A DNA stretch of 64,000 nt from Epiperipatus broadwayi. Taxonomy: Eukaryota; Onychophora; Udeonychophora; Euonychophora; Peripatidae. The notes beneath the pieces are model-generated. The model was not told the origin of the DNA. It made no database searches and saw only the letters and a program-made list of their open reading frames with translations. Positions 26,190 through 40,800 of this stretch are shown piece after piece (position 1 is the first letter of the stretch; every line of letters begins with the position of its first letter). The DNA lies in assembly GCA_028023455.1 (NCBI GenBank), contig JAQFVV010006426.1, positions 1,364,001-1,428,000 of the forward strand, given 5' to 3'. The translations under genes were made by a program, and so were the position numbers.

Positions 26190-29150
26190 TCATTTCATTT
26201 TATTCACAGAAACTAAAATGTCTAATAAAATTAACTCCCAATTTTTGGGAGGTAGATTTGGGCATGAAGAATTCTCTACTTCTAACACAGCAGCAGCGAA
26301 AATTGGTATACTCATGCACCATAGAATTCTTTGAATCATTCAAAATTTTATATTTTGACAAGAATATGTTCATGATAATACTGCAACACAATGCTTTTAC
26401 TATTAACATCATTAAGTTCTATCATCCAACCTTTTTTAATCATACTTTTAGGTGATTTCAACATGCCTTACTCTACTTTCCTGTCCAAATACATTCTTTC
26501 CAAATACCCCCACTTCATTAACCATGGCTTAATTAGTGCAGAAATGTCATTTCCAAGTAATGCCTTTTTTACACTAAAAAACATGGCATTTTTATTTATT
26601 TACTCATTTCCTTTCAAACATGCACTTTATCATTAAACATTTTCTTTATCTTTTTAGCTGCATTGATCACAGTGCTTTAAATATTAACTTAATCATCATT
26701 TTTAATAAAAAACTCATTCTTTCTGGTAACAATCTAGCTGTCTCCTTCTAAAATCTGCTATACGTAAAATGCTTATTTTTAAAAATCTTTATCCTTATTA
26801 AAATTTAATATCTTTTTGTTCACTCCTTTGATGCATGACAAGCATATATCAACATTATTCCCTCTGTAATAATTCACTGTACCAGGAAAAAGAGATCACT
26901 AACTGCTCCAGTCATAGAATTGAATGCTCTTCATATAAATTAAAAAGTATATCAAGTTCCCATGCTTCAATTACCACTATAATATTTTTTAAACAACAAC
27001 ATAAAATACACAATGTTTACTTGCTGAATACCTTTCTACAAAAAAGCAAAAATATACCTGACAGAAGCACACCAACCAGGGGTATATTTACTGGGCTTTT
27101 ACAAAAATAAAAAACTTACGCTATTTTCTATTACCCAAAATGAACAAAGTGTCACTAGATAAAACATTCTTGTAGCCTATTTGAAACTGGCAAACACAAT
27201 CATAGTATAACTAATCATAACACTATTCTAAAGTTAACTTTTTCCCCTAATAGTGCATAGCCTGTTTTACATGCAATATCAGAATTTATCATTACTCATC
27301 TTAGCTACTTCAAAATACCTGAAATAAATAACCTCCTAAATTATCTATAAGAACATATACATCATACTGAATAACCTACCCACTCTCTTTAGTATGTTTT
27401 CTAAAATAAATATACTACCATCACCTCTTAATAATTTTCAACCAATATCAATGTCCACTATTCACATAAAAACTATTGGATCAATCATCAAAGATAAGAT
27501 ACAACGTTAAATCTTACCCTCCTCGTCTACATTTTAATTTGTGAAGAAAGAATAGATTACCTCTTCTGCATTATCTCTCTTTAAAACCATTATAGACTAT
27601 ATAAGATATTCTAAGAAAACCAGACCTATAGCAATTCAAATATACATCATAGCTGCATTTGACTCTGTTTTTATAGTATTCTTAAAACATACACTAAAAA
27701 CTTTTTATATAGTCATCTATTTACTTTACATTTTTTCTAATCTCTTTCTAAATGGCCAAACATCACTTAGTTTTTCTCCCTACAATTTAATTCCCCAAAT
27801 CTCACGATTAACTATTTTACATTTGATAACTTACATCAATTCTTTACTAACTGATAGTGAAAAATACCTCTCTTTATATCTATTCCTTCAGTTAATAAAA
27901 CCATTGCACTCATCAGTTACATGGATGATATAGTGGTATTTTTCATCTCAAAAAAATCCTGTGTACTAATCACAATTATCAATAATTACACCCACCGATA
28001 TAATTTTCAACTTTTAATCTAAACAAATCACTTACATGAAACATCATGACTGGAAACCTCATAACTTATATATTCACTGCCCTTCTCAAAAAGTTTTATG
28101 TTTTCCCATAAGTAATTTAGCAAATGCTATAAAAATCACAATTAAAAATCATGGATTCATCAATAGAAAAATCTATAAATTTACTTTCTAAAGCCTACTT
28201 TTCACTATATGATAAAATGTCATTTTTAAACATTTTTATCTTTTCCAAAATCATATAGACATGACTATAATAAAATATACAAACTCTTTTAACAAAAAAT
28301 AGACTCATTATGTACAAACTTCATATAAAATAGAAAAGCTCTATCTATGAGCATCAAATCCATACAAATATCTGCTAATTACAATGGTCTATCACTTCAC
28401 TCTATTTCTACATATCACATACAAATAACATACAATACAATAGTAAGATTCATAACATGTTTAACTATTAGAAAAAAGGTTATTACCTGTATTATCCAAA
28501 GATACATCTCCCCCCTGTAAAAACAATTTTTTAAATTACTTTATTAAAACACAGATAATTAAATACACTACAGATGGCAGTATTAATTCTGGAAAAATAA
28601 CATACTGGAAGACATATAAACATGCCAGCATGATAGAAGATACCCATACATCACAGAGTTTAAATAATACTAAAAAAAATTTTAAAAATTTAAATTCTAG
28701 TATCTAGAAACTAATAATCTTGATGTCCTCTTTAAAATTAATATTAAAGCTTGTCCAACCAATAGTTTTTTATCTCACAATGTCTAGTGCCAACACTGAT
28801 GCTTATTGCTCACTTTGCAATAAAGAATATGACTCCATTGCACACTTCTTATTTTAATGTCCTGCACTTGAATCATATAGGATACTTATAGTCTTTAGTA
28901 CATAATCTCAAATTTCCTCTCTTCATATATTCATTAACAACGTATAGAAAGGTTTTCCCCCTTCTATCAGAAAAAATACATACCCGTTTTTACTATTTTA
29001 TCCTTAGATTCAATTTGACATATAGAAAACTCAGATCATTTTCATCAACAAAATAAGAAAAATTAAATTCAGAGGTCAAGCCTTAGTACTTGCAGACATA
29101 TTATCAGATACATGAAGTCTAGTAACATTACCCTTTTCACTGTGATCTAT
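26190..29150 (+). pseudogene. Decayed LINE with RNase H-like signature (I-like group)
   Basis: Signatures in order: LLGDFNMP of the AP-like endonuclease (26445); QPISMSTIHIKTI, the first reverse transcriptase block (27439); AAFDSV, the aspartate block (about 27651); SYMDDIVVFF, the catalytic YMDD box (27918-27929); YTTDGSINSG, like an RNase H start (28564); and a C-x2-C-x8-H-x4-C knuckle with an in-frame stop (28807-28860). Frames are broken throughout, so it cannot make protein. The RNase H and knuckle point to the I/LOA-type LINEs; exact clade uncertain. Confidence 0.7.
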
Positions 29151-29375
29151 GGATTAATAGATTTTTTTCTCAATATTTAATTTTTTATAAATTCTCACAC
29201 TTATAAAAAATTATAACAACTATTTATATGTATATAATCAAATATCTTATGTCTCTTGTTTTCATATTACTAATTTTGTACTTTCTGATAATTTATACTA
29301 ATTTTTTTGCTTATATCAAACTTGCCTGTTAAAATGTCACTGTAAACATACATAAATAATGATTTAAAGAAAAAA

Positions 29376-29428
29376 ATAGTAGTAGTGGTAGTAATAGTAG
29401 TAACAGTAGCAGCAGCAGTAGTAGCAGT
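29376..29428. repeat. Imperfect (AGT/AGC)n microsatellite
   Basis: Run of AGTAGT/AGCAGC triplets immediately before the tandem repeat; it is followed by CCTGCAGCAAACCCTGCAGG, a short hairpin. Confidence 0.7.
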
Positions 29429-29432
29429 TTTA

Positions 29433-30310
29433 GGGGTAAAGTCCTGCAGCAAACCCTGCAGGAGCTAGTCCAAAATTTCATAAATTTTCATGTTTGAACC
29501 TACAAATGTTCTTCAAATTATACCATTCTTCAAGTAATATATCAAATATATGTAAATATTAAATCCAATTCAGCAAGTAAAAATCATTTTTTTTGATAAA
29601 AGAAATAAGCTCTGAAATCTTTCTGAAAACAAACATTTTTTGAATGACAAAATCGATTAAAAAGAGTAACTTCCAAACAATGGGACCACAGTAAAACTAT
29701 AAAAGCTACTTCTAATTTTTGTCTTTTGATTTGAGCCCAGAAAAAATCCTCAAAGTGCAACCTTTCAGAAAGTAATAATCAAATTCATCTATATATTAAA
29801 TACATTTCAACAATTAAAAACATTTTTTTTTGACAAAAATATTAATGGTTAAAATTTCCCAGAAAACCTTTTTTCAACACCTAAATGTCACCTACAGTAA
29901 AATCCCATGTCTAAATCCAGAAAAAAATTTAAAATGAATTTTTTTCTTAGTAAGAATAAAATAGACATAAATGTTAAGTATTCAACACATAAAAATAACT
30001 TTTCTTTAGAAAAACGGTTAATCATTGATATTCTTTGTAAAACACCTTTTGCTTAATGACTATTTTTATTAGATCATGATGATCAAACATGTATTTTGCA
30101 GTAAAGTCTACAACAACTAGTTTAAATTACATAAGTTTCCATGTTTGAAGCTTGAAAATCATCAAAATGCAATTTTTTCCAAATATGAATCAAATAAACA
30201 TAAATATTTACACATCAGCAAATAAAAATAATTTTTCTTGGAAAAAAATTATCCATGGAATGGACAACCAGCTGAAAATGCCATTGACCAATCTACACAA
30301 AGTTTTCAAA
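29433..30310. repeat. Degenerate tandem repeat, about 200-260-base monomer, four units
   Basis: Units begin near 29433, 29690, 29893 and 30100, each with CAGTAAA or GTAAAG. They share, in order, CATGTTTGAA, a TCATCAAAATGCAA-type block, AATCAAATAAACATAAATATT, and CAGCAAATAAAAAT followed by a T run and GAAAAAA. Monomers differ strongly and unit 3 has deletions, so it looks like old satellite-type sequence. Confidence 0.6.
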
Positions 30311-30658
30311 CAAGAATGCTTAACATCAAAAATATAGCACTGTCAACAGACTATGACATCATCCCAAAATATTAACCACTGTGAAAAATAATCTGCCTAC
30401 AAATTTTCAACATGTTATTAAGTATGCTTCTGTTAAACTTCAGAACCATCTGCTGATCATTTGATTATTGCATTTTGGAAATCATATAGAAAGTCATTGA
30501 ATAAAATAATTGATAAAACATTTCTACACATAATTCATTGATTTTAAACAAGAGACTTTATTTACATTGCTCACAACAAGTGGTTTTATTGGAAGGTTGT
30601 GTTATGTATGATATTCATTTTTGTTGTTAGTTTGTTTAATGCATTTATTGCAGAATCA

Positions 30659-30975
30659 TGCAATTTATTTATCACAAAATAATTCTACACATTTTCAAAT
30701 ACTGTAATAAAATTGAAGAAAACATAATCCAGACCCAAACTATCTTAATAAAATAAAAATATAATCATTCATGGAACTTTGTCCTTTGAACCAACTGGGA
30801 ATTAATCAAAAACTAAACTTATTTATTTATTATAAAATTATTCTACACACATTCAAATACTTTAGTGAAACTAAAGCAAACAGGATCCAAAAAAAAACAC
30901 TACTTTAATAGAATGGGAAATATAATGATTGAGGAAACATTTATCTTTTGAACCAATTGAAACTGAATCAACTAC
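30659..30975. repeat. Two-unit tandem repeat, about 160 bases
   Basis: AATTCTACACATTTTCAAATACT (trimmed core ATTCTACACA) to CTTTTGAACCAA occurs at about 30659-30800 and again at 30818-30975, in the same order with diverged spacing. Confidence 0.55.
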
Positions 30976-33900
30976 TGGACTAATTCACATGCCACACAAT
31001 TCCAATTCACTAATGGACTATTGAATTGATTAGAGAACTGTACAAATAATAATATTTATAATTTTGTTTTTTTGATGTATTTATTTTGTTTGTTATTTTT
31101 ACTGATGCAGTCATTACCTTATGTATGAGACATCATTATCATCATCATAATTATAAGAATAGTAACATTAAGTCTTGCAGCAAACTTCTTTTTGACAGAT
31201 TATTGTTTTCAAAGCTGTTAGGATTTGAACCACAGATAATTTTAAAATGCACTTATTTTAAATTTATGATCATTTATATGTGAACAGTAAGTATTAGCCA
31301 AAATTATTTCTTTTTAACAGAAATGTATATATAATTATTAATTTGTTACAGTTAATAAATTTTTATCATTGGCAAAGTACGTTTAAATGGTGGAAACAGG
31401 GCCATGTAACCAGAGAGATTGTGCTAATAACTTTTCCAAATTGATACACATCACAGCCTGAATTAAACATATGACAATATGCTAAAACATAATTTATAAC
31501 AGCAGTTTTTTCTGCAAAAATATAATTTGCTACAGTAGGATCATAATCAAATTACAGACTTAAAAAGAAATAATGTTTTTCATCACTTCTGAATAATAAA
31601 CATTAATTATATCTTGCAACTAAATATACAACACAAGAAAATCAAGCCCAACAAGTGTTTATGCATTATTTAAAAATTTCCCCCCCATGTTCAATAATAC
31701 TATCAGCCATAGAAATAAAGATATCTCTATACAATTTTTCCACCGATTTACTCTATGATGCAATAACATTGCTTTTCCTCTTGGCCATGATGTTGAGAAT
31801 TGCTGATCATCCCAATGCATCATATTTTCTTTTCAACTTTTATTAATAAAGCCAAAATACTCATTTTGAAACAACTATTAAAACTTGAGGCAACTATGTA
31901 CTTATCTTTGTAAGTCCAGATGAATATAACCAGATCACTGTCATATTCAAAAATACATACCTTGGATATGGCAGCAAACATGCAAAAAATCGTGGTATCA
32001 TCTCTCAAAGTCATGGCTTTCAATCCAATTTAATCTAAAAGATACACCAGGTGTTAGTTTATAGTAACAGATTTAATTCTGAGCTGAGATTACATCCAGA
32101 AATGAATGCAAACAATATTGCTTTCAGATTGCAAATCAGGATGACACACTAACCCATTTCATAAAAGAATTCAAATTCCAATGCAACTCGTGGCCAGCAG
32201 GGATAATATACAACTCAGTGTTACATCAACAAAACTCTGCAATCATAACTGACAAATGTTTAACCCAACCACACACATCCTGTAAACATAAATTCTGATA
32301 TAAAAAGCCTGATTTATACAATTTCTCCATTTGAAAAATCACTTTAACTTCCTTTCATTTTTATGGATCAAAGTATAAAGAAACATAACCACACAATAGA
32401 AAAACGAATCAGCAACAGGACATGTATTTAAAACATCACTCAATATATATATACCACCATAACTGAACAATGACAAAGCTTCTCCAGTAAGATGCCAAAT
32501 CACATCAAAATAAACATCATATTTGTAATTAAAAATAACAGCAGTTTTCTGCCTTTTTTATGCCAAACTATTCATAATAGAAACAAAAAGAAAACCAAGT
32601 CATCCTAAAAGTGATTAAAATGATTAAAAACCAAAAACAGATACCAATGATAGATAAATTTTCACTAACATATCACAAACATGGTGATAAACAGGCATTA
32701 ACATATTTTAAAGTATGATCACCCTCTCCACCCACAATGTTACTACAATTCAGAGTAAGAGATATTAATGTACAGGTTTAAACTTGGGCAACAAAGTACA
32801 CTATTTTAGAAAATGGGCCAGAATCACACAAGTCACATATAATAGAACATCTGGAGAAACAATTTTGCAGATCATAGAGTGATTTTGCAGTGCATCTTGA
32901 AACAGGGATGTATTGCTTCTTCCAGAGACACATAATTATTTTCAGTGTAAGAACTGATCTATATATAACTTCATGTAGTCTATTGACACTATTAAATATC
33001 ATATATATTGTAACTAACTAAATAAAAATAGTAGTGATAGTGACATTCTCTTTATATATCAATATCAAATAGATTCTTCCAACAAAAATCCCCCCCTTTT
33101 TTTTACATATTTAAAACACTGTTCTGGGTCATAAAAATAATTTATTGCTACATGATGGCGCTATTTGCAACTAATCAAAAATGTCAATAAATACATTATC
33201 AAGATTGGGGGAATGAATATCAAACTTTTATTTCTCTTTTATTCAGTTTTATCTATGTGTACATGTTTTATCTGGGCAAACTAGGCTGTCTAGACCTAGA
33301 TAAAGTTATAATTTGTAACTATTTATAAGGTAGTTTGAACCCAATTGGTACATTATTTATAACACATGTACTTGTATGAAGAAAATAACATCCTTATACT
33401 TTAGTTGTGTGAATTATTCTCAAATAAATTATAAGATTTTAATATCAATAAATTTATATTTAACATTCTCATAAGTATTACCAGCTCAGTACTATAGATT
33501 TATCAGATGCATCGATGGTAGTCATATCTCACAAATAACAAACAAGCATAATAAAAATCATTATTTACATAAGGCCATTAAACACATTTATTTAATCTAT
33601 TTATTATTAGGATGATGATGACAATCATGTTGTTTCCAGCTACAAATTTACAATTAATCTACAACACAAATTTTATCTATTCCCAATTTATAATTACTTA
33701 AAATATATTTTATCAATTAAGACACATCAATGATGATGATGATCATAACTAATCTCACAAGACAATGATTAACTCTTAAGAAATATATACACCTATTTTA
33801 ATATAAACAAATGACATTTATAACTGATCAGTCATTAATAATAGATAGAAAATTTACATAATAAATGATAAATTGTTTACATTTAAATAATAATAATATC

Positions 33901-35375
33901 AAATGTCTTTCTCTTTCTTTTAATGAAAAGTAAAGTCAGTGTTCATATCATATAGCTTGATGTGTTTGTCTAGTGAGTGAATAAAAATTTTCATACCTAG
34001 AAACATTTTAATTTTTAAAATAAACAATCGATGCATGCACATACTCACCCATAATGTATAACATATATATTTATATTTATAAGTTTAAACATAATATCAA
34101 TCAAGAAATAAGTAGAAAAAAATTAGATCATAAAGATAAATACATTTAAAAAAATCAGCTTTAAATTACCTATCTCAATTTTGACAAATCTAGATCATTA
34201 ATTACCATAAAATCTATCTATCCTAATGCTAAATTTCTACCAATTTTTAACATTCATGCTCAACAAATATACATGTAAGCATAATTATATTACTAAGTGT
34301 ATGTATATGTGTAGACTCCCATTATAAATAAAAGACTATTAAACCCTTTATAGATACAATATAAACTAACATATTTCATAATATTTAAATCAATACACAA
34401 TAGACACATTTTATAAAAATAAAATACACATATAAATGGTTACATGTAATGATAATCGAAGAATACATAATATATCAATAGAGCAATATTTATTATTATC
34501 AAAAATCTTCTTTAATTGATTCTCGTTTTAAGATTTAAAGAGAGATAAATGAATTTATTACTAAAAAGATTTGTTAATAGTCACTGATAAAAATATAATT
34601 AAAATTGATATTACCACTTCTTCTTTTACTACCAATGGACTGACAGTTTCAAAGAGTGCAAGGAATTATATTTTAAAGTCAGCTTATTTAATTTTGAAAA
34701 TTTGAAATCAGCAATACACCAATATGTAACATGCAATAATTTACCAATTGCAGCAGTTTAATGGAACAGTTCTATTTTTGGTTTGGGCTTGCAAATTCTT
34801 CTTATACCTGTGATAATGATGAAATAAATGGCTTTTTAGGGACCTTTCTGGGTATAGTTACTTTTGATGGATTGATGGATATTTCTGCTGTCCATAAATT
34901 TTAGCATTGTTATTTGCTTTATGCTTTTATTCAAGTTCAGCAAATGGCACAGGTGAAAAAGCTTTAACAAAAGTTGATTTTTCATCTTTGGAGAATAATC
35001 ATAAGATGTTTTAAATACTTTTAGATTTAAACTTTTCCTGATGTGCACCGGACTTGGATAAACCACTAGAGTTTCCAACAAAATATTTTTCTTACTCCAA
35101 CATATCAATGTAGAAATCTTTAAATACAAAATAAAATGGTACATGGTTTTTAAGAGCAATCAGACTTTCTTTTTTTAAATAGCCTTATTTTCAGCTTTAT
35201 ATATGCAAGTCTGTCTGATAATTTCACACATATTTTTGTTACTGAAACACATGGTGATATATAAATCAAGGCATCTTGGCAAAATATTGTCAAAAATTGA
35301 CAATTTTTTAAAAATTTATTATTTAGTATATTCCCAAAAATGCTCTGGATTTTAACACTTTAATAGCACCCTTTT
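30976..35375. other. AT-rich region with little recognisable content
   Basis: No LINE or transposon protein, tRNA or hairpin was recognised. A 107-codon minus-strand frame at 34836-35159 is the longest. It overlaps a frame reading INPSKVTIPRKVPKKPF that ends at CAG/GTATAAG, so a decayed exon or transposon piece is possible but unproven. Confidence 0.3.
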
Positions 35376-37370
35376 TCTCATGTCTGACATTCACCTTTAT
35401 TTTCTTTCCAGACCTATGGATGTCAGCAGGATATTATTGTGAAACAATTTCATATAAAGCAAAAATCATGTTTCTAAATAATATAACTTTTTATACAGAA
35501 ACTACATAATTAAATAAAACTCTTTTTTAAAATATAGCTGTAAATGATTATGCTTTGTTTTTCCTTGTAAATACAAACACACACTCACAATATATTTAGA
35601 CATATAAAACCTGCTATTTAAAAAATAATCTCAATGATTTGAAAAGCTATAGATTATTAATATTAGCAGTATCAAACTCAAAGTATTATTAAAGACAGAA
35701 TATTTTAACCTATTAAATATAAATCAACTTTGAAGAAGGTTAATAAGCAAACATAGAAAAGTGATTTATTGAGTTTGTGCCTGCAGACAACTATTTTGTG
35801 CTTTAAAATTTTAACTTTTAAGAACAACTATTAAACCATCCAAAGTATATATTATCTTTTTTACTAATACAAAGTTGAATAGAGAGAAAAAATATTTCTC
35901 TCACATTCTGAGGTATCTGGGAATTTCTTATGTAAGGTTTGAACTCAATTCCCTATAATCTATTGATGCAAATCTGTTAATATCACTGCATAATCACCCT
36001 CAACATAATATTCCACTAAATTACACCTGGAAACATCACCACATTTGATATTCTACTCACCATTAATTCACTGCTTCTTTCAATCCCTTATGTAACTACT
36101 CTTGTTAGAGATTACCACATAATGTACTGATTTTTCATCTCCAATTGACTTCAATAAATGACAGTACCATCCATGAATGATGCTGGCTTTCTATCACCAA
36201 ACTCTATTACATTCCAGAACACTCATTCCACATAATTGTCCTTTGCTTCAGTTTGCCTTTTCTATATCACTACATCAGCTTGAACCTCAATCCAACTCCA
36301 TTCTCAGACCAATTTACACAAAGCGCAACTTAATCTAGCTAAAATTGAGCCATGTACATTATCTTTTGGAATAACAATGAGAATTTTTACTTCCTGCATC
36401 TATTACAGAATTCCTTTTTTTAAAAACATATATTATGCTTCAACAACTTAATAAAATATGACTAATCTTTGAGCACAGGTAAATCAAGGTTGACATTTCT
36501 GCTTCCTATGTGACAGGACAAAAAATCCAGAAAAATCTAATTTTTTACTGTCACAAATGGACATAATTTTGTATAACACAACCAGAGCCTATAGATAACC
36601 AAACATCCTGTCACAATGTATTGGTCACATTAATCTGTGCAACTACATTTATGTTTCATGCATATTGTTACAGATATTGCACAATCATTTTTGGAAATAA
36701 TATAAGATACCATCCATCAATGTTTAGTAATGACTACTAAATTTAAAAGCTAAAAAAATTGTGCATATTGACAAGATTGCAGCAAGTGTAACATGTCAAT
36801 CAAATCTAAAACTAGCCACCATGTTTCCACCAATGTATGTTATTAATGAAAGACACAAAGAGATGTACTTTTATCCAGAAAATACAAAGAATTTTATAAT
36901 ATTAATTTTAAAAGTCACACCCACACACTCAAGACTTAAACTTGAAAAGCATACTAACATCAACATCACAACAAATATGTCACTGATTGTCACATTTCAG
37001 AAATAATACAAGTTCTTTGTAACCTGGAATTATTTGAACTGTCATTCACAAGTTACTTACCAAATAAAATAAACATTAAATACTCACTCAAGAATTCTTA
37101 TAAGCATCATTCTTCTTTGAAACTTAAAAGTAATTGTAAAAAATATATTCAAATGAAAATTAAAAAAGTATATTTTATAGCCTCTATTTTTGTTCCACAA
37201 GCATACAGAACACTAGTCAACTATTTCCATCTTCAATGTAGGTACATTAACTTTCTAATTTTACTTGCAATGTAGACATATGTGTGTGGAGAGATTCATA
37301 ATGAATGTAATCTTATTGTCACTATTAAAATTTCTATTTGAAATTTAATAGTAACAACCAGAGCAATAAT

Positions 37371-37583
<213 letters not shown>

Positions 37584-37766
37584 TACTATTGATAACCTAT
37601 TAAATTAAAATTGTCTATGTTAATTTTTTATTGCTAAATCAATTATCTATATTGCTTAAGTAATGAAAAAAATTTATTCAGTGTAAGCATTATAGATATA
37701 AGATAAAAATCTGTATTATTATCAGTTACAGATTAAACACTCCTCTATTCTTTTATTTAATGACAT

Positions 37767-37774
37767 TATAAATA
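37767..37774 (+). promoter_or_regulatory. TATA box of copy 1
   Basis: TATAAATA lies 68 bases before the ATG and is conserved in the paralogue, as is the downstream stretch with TAGATTGCTGCTTTTAAA. A start of transcription about 30 bases downstream would leave a leader of roughly 45 bases. Confidence 0.5.
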
Positions 37775-37841
37775 CTTTTAAATAAAAGTTGTGTAAATTA
37801 GATTGCTGCTTTTAAAGCCATTTAACACTTCTGGTTCAAAT

Positions 37842-40800
37842 ATGGCAAAATTTGCTTTTATTTCAGCAACTGTTTTAGTTTTATTTTCTATTTTGCTAAA
37901 TGAAGTACACTCAGGTAAGTGAATTTTGCTTATATGCTTTTAATATTATTAAATTTAATCTTGTTTTCAATTAATCAAAACTATATCAGCTCATTTCATT
38001 ACTGAGCATCTCTGTCTGTATTGAAATATTGGTATATTTTAAATTTTAAACTTAGTTTCAGTGATTTATCATAAACATACACATTGGAAGTGTTTTTCAC
38101 AAATTTAACCAGTCAATAAACAAACATTTTATACCAAATGAAATTAAAAAGTATTTTATATTTGAATTCAACTTAAAAGTTTTATTTTACATAGTTCATT
38201 TAAGTGAAATTTTTTTAGCTATAAATTATTATATAATAATTTTTAATTAATGGACAAAATTAGCCAATTGTGTGTTTAATATTGTATTGTTAAATTTAAA
38301 ATATCAAAAAACCATTTTTTTACTTCATTTTAGTATGCCTATGTTATGATTACTTTTACAATTAATTCAGTTTTCAGAAATAGATGAGAGGCAAAAAATA
38401 AACATTTTCCAGTTTTTGAATTTGCAACAACTTTAAAAAAATATTTTATTCCATAACCAACTGATTTTCTCCTTTACTAAATTATATTTAATTACATTAA
38501 ATTATATAAAGGAACAAAATAAAAAGCATTATACAGTTTTCACAATTTAAAGAAATATTTATTACTACTTTCATTTATATGCTATGAATTCGAAAATAAT
38601 TTCTTATTATATTGCCTTGATTGTCTCTTACAATTAGTAATTTTTATTTTAAACATGTTAAATTAATTAATATGAAAAGATATTTTGCAATTTTTAATTC
38701 TATTGTGGAATAAATTTTTAAAAAACCTATTTTTAAACTAAAAGATATGTTATTTGTTTTGTTTTAAAAAATATTTAGGATATACATTTTAATTTTTAAA
38801 TTTGTTTTAATTTTTTTTTATGAAAAATATTTTATCAGTTTAAAATAATTCTGTTACCAAAGTAATAATCAACTACAACACTATAATTTTGTTCTCTATG
38901 TAGAAAGAATGAATCATTTTTTTTGTTATGATAATTTACATGTTTGTCCAAATGTTTCATGTTTTTTTTACACAACATATATTAAATTATATTATTATTT
39001 ATTGAACAAATATTTCTGCAATTTTGTTTAAAAAAATTCTATCTTTTACTCAATACTGACATAATGATAATGATCAATATTTGATCGCAACATATTTAGA
39101 TAGTAATAAAAAACAATCAATTGAGAACATACACATTAGTATTTTTTGATAAATCACATTCAGTATTTTTCAATATTATATATATTGTAACGATATATAA
39201 ATATGTCGTTACATTAATTTAAAATAAAAACTTAAAAGTTCACAAATAAAAGTAAAAAACTAAATGCTAAAATTAAAATGTTTGTTAAACATATATACAT
39301 TCGCACAGATGCCAAACTTTAAAAATATTTTTTTTTAAAAAACAAATAAATAAGTATTTGAACGTACTTTTTTTTATAAAAAAATAGTACAAGATTTAAA
39401 AATAAAAAGAGGTATTAATTAATTCTTGTAATCTGTAAATGGAAATGATTGTTTATAAATTGTTTGAAAAGCAAGCTAGCCTTGAGATCTTGTATAATTA
39501 AAATGATCTGATGAAAGATAGATAAGAAAATAAAGAGAAATTAGCTTGACCAATGGAAGCACTAAGCCTTGGCTCGGACCCTAACGAAAGTGATGGATTA
39601 GTGACGTTTTGTTGATTGAATCTGTGTGGATAATATAAAAAGGGAAATACAGTTTTTTCTGAGTTCCAGCATTTTGTGTTTGAGAGATGTGGTAGGACGC
39701 ACATACCACACTCTCTATTTAAAAAAAAAATGAAAAGACTGTGATACCTTGAACCAACTATTGCCATCTCCAGAACATTATCTTCCAATGGAGGCATCAC
39801 GGGAATTAAAAACAGAAACCTGGACTCTTCCACCATGAGCTATGAACTTTACAAATTAACAATAACAACAAAAAAAGTAATTAAGAACTTTCGTCATTGT
39901 TTTTTTTAAAGATTCAGCTAATTTAAATTTTAAAATGAACTTTTATTTGATTTTCAAATTAATAATTGATTGTTTAAATTTATATAATTAAGTTTTGCTA
40001 AAATCATTTCCATTTTATTATTTTTATTTGTAATAATATTTATTGTAGAAATTATTAAATGCATTACATTTAAGTTGGGTATAGACGTTGCATAGAATCA
40101 TAAGTGGTTGATTATGATGGGGTTTTCACAGTCAATTAGAACATATAAGTCAACAATGTTACTGCGGTGTCTTATGATGAACACCAAAGGGTCTCCTGTA
40201 TTCCCTCAGCAATTGACGATATCGATTGACTTTGTATTTTAATCGGTTGTGTTTAATTTGGAATGTTTTGACCGTGGAATCTGTGCAGCCGATCTATACT
40301 CGACATTATAAAACAAATTGTATAAAAATAATCTGTGCAAATGTATTTAAATGTTAAATTTAAGTCGGGCATGAATGGCTATATAGTTTTGTAAAGTTAT
40401 ATTAAGGGAGGATAATCTTAGGTTATTCATTTCGTAGTTAAATTGGTTCAATGGATTGGATATATTTGTGTAATTGTAGATGTAGTATGAGATCCGCTAT
40501 GGGCAGGATTATATATATATGCCACACACCTTCTGTTTGCCTATGGATGGGTTTGTAAGACGGAAAAGGACAGCAGTCCATTCCTATGGAGTTTTATGTT
40601 TATTGTTCTACTCACCAACAGATGTGACATTCCTGTTGGTGGAGAGACAATGTCTTTTCTAATTCTACTTGCTGTTCAGATGTACATTCCTGACAGTATA
40701 GTATTTTGTGTTGTCATATTTTCATGCTACATTGAATACATAAATGTATCAGATGGATTGGCGCCGGTTTGATTGCAAAATTTGTTGCCTAAGGTTAAAT

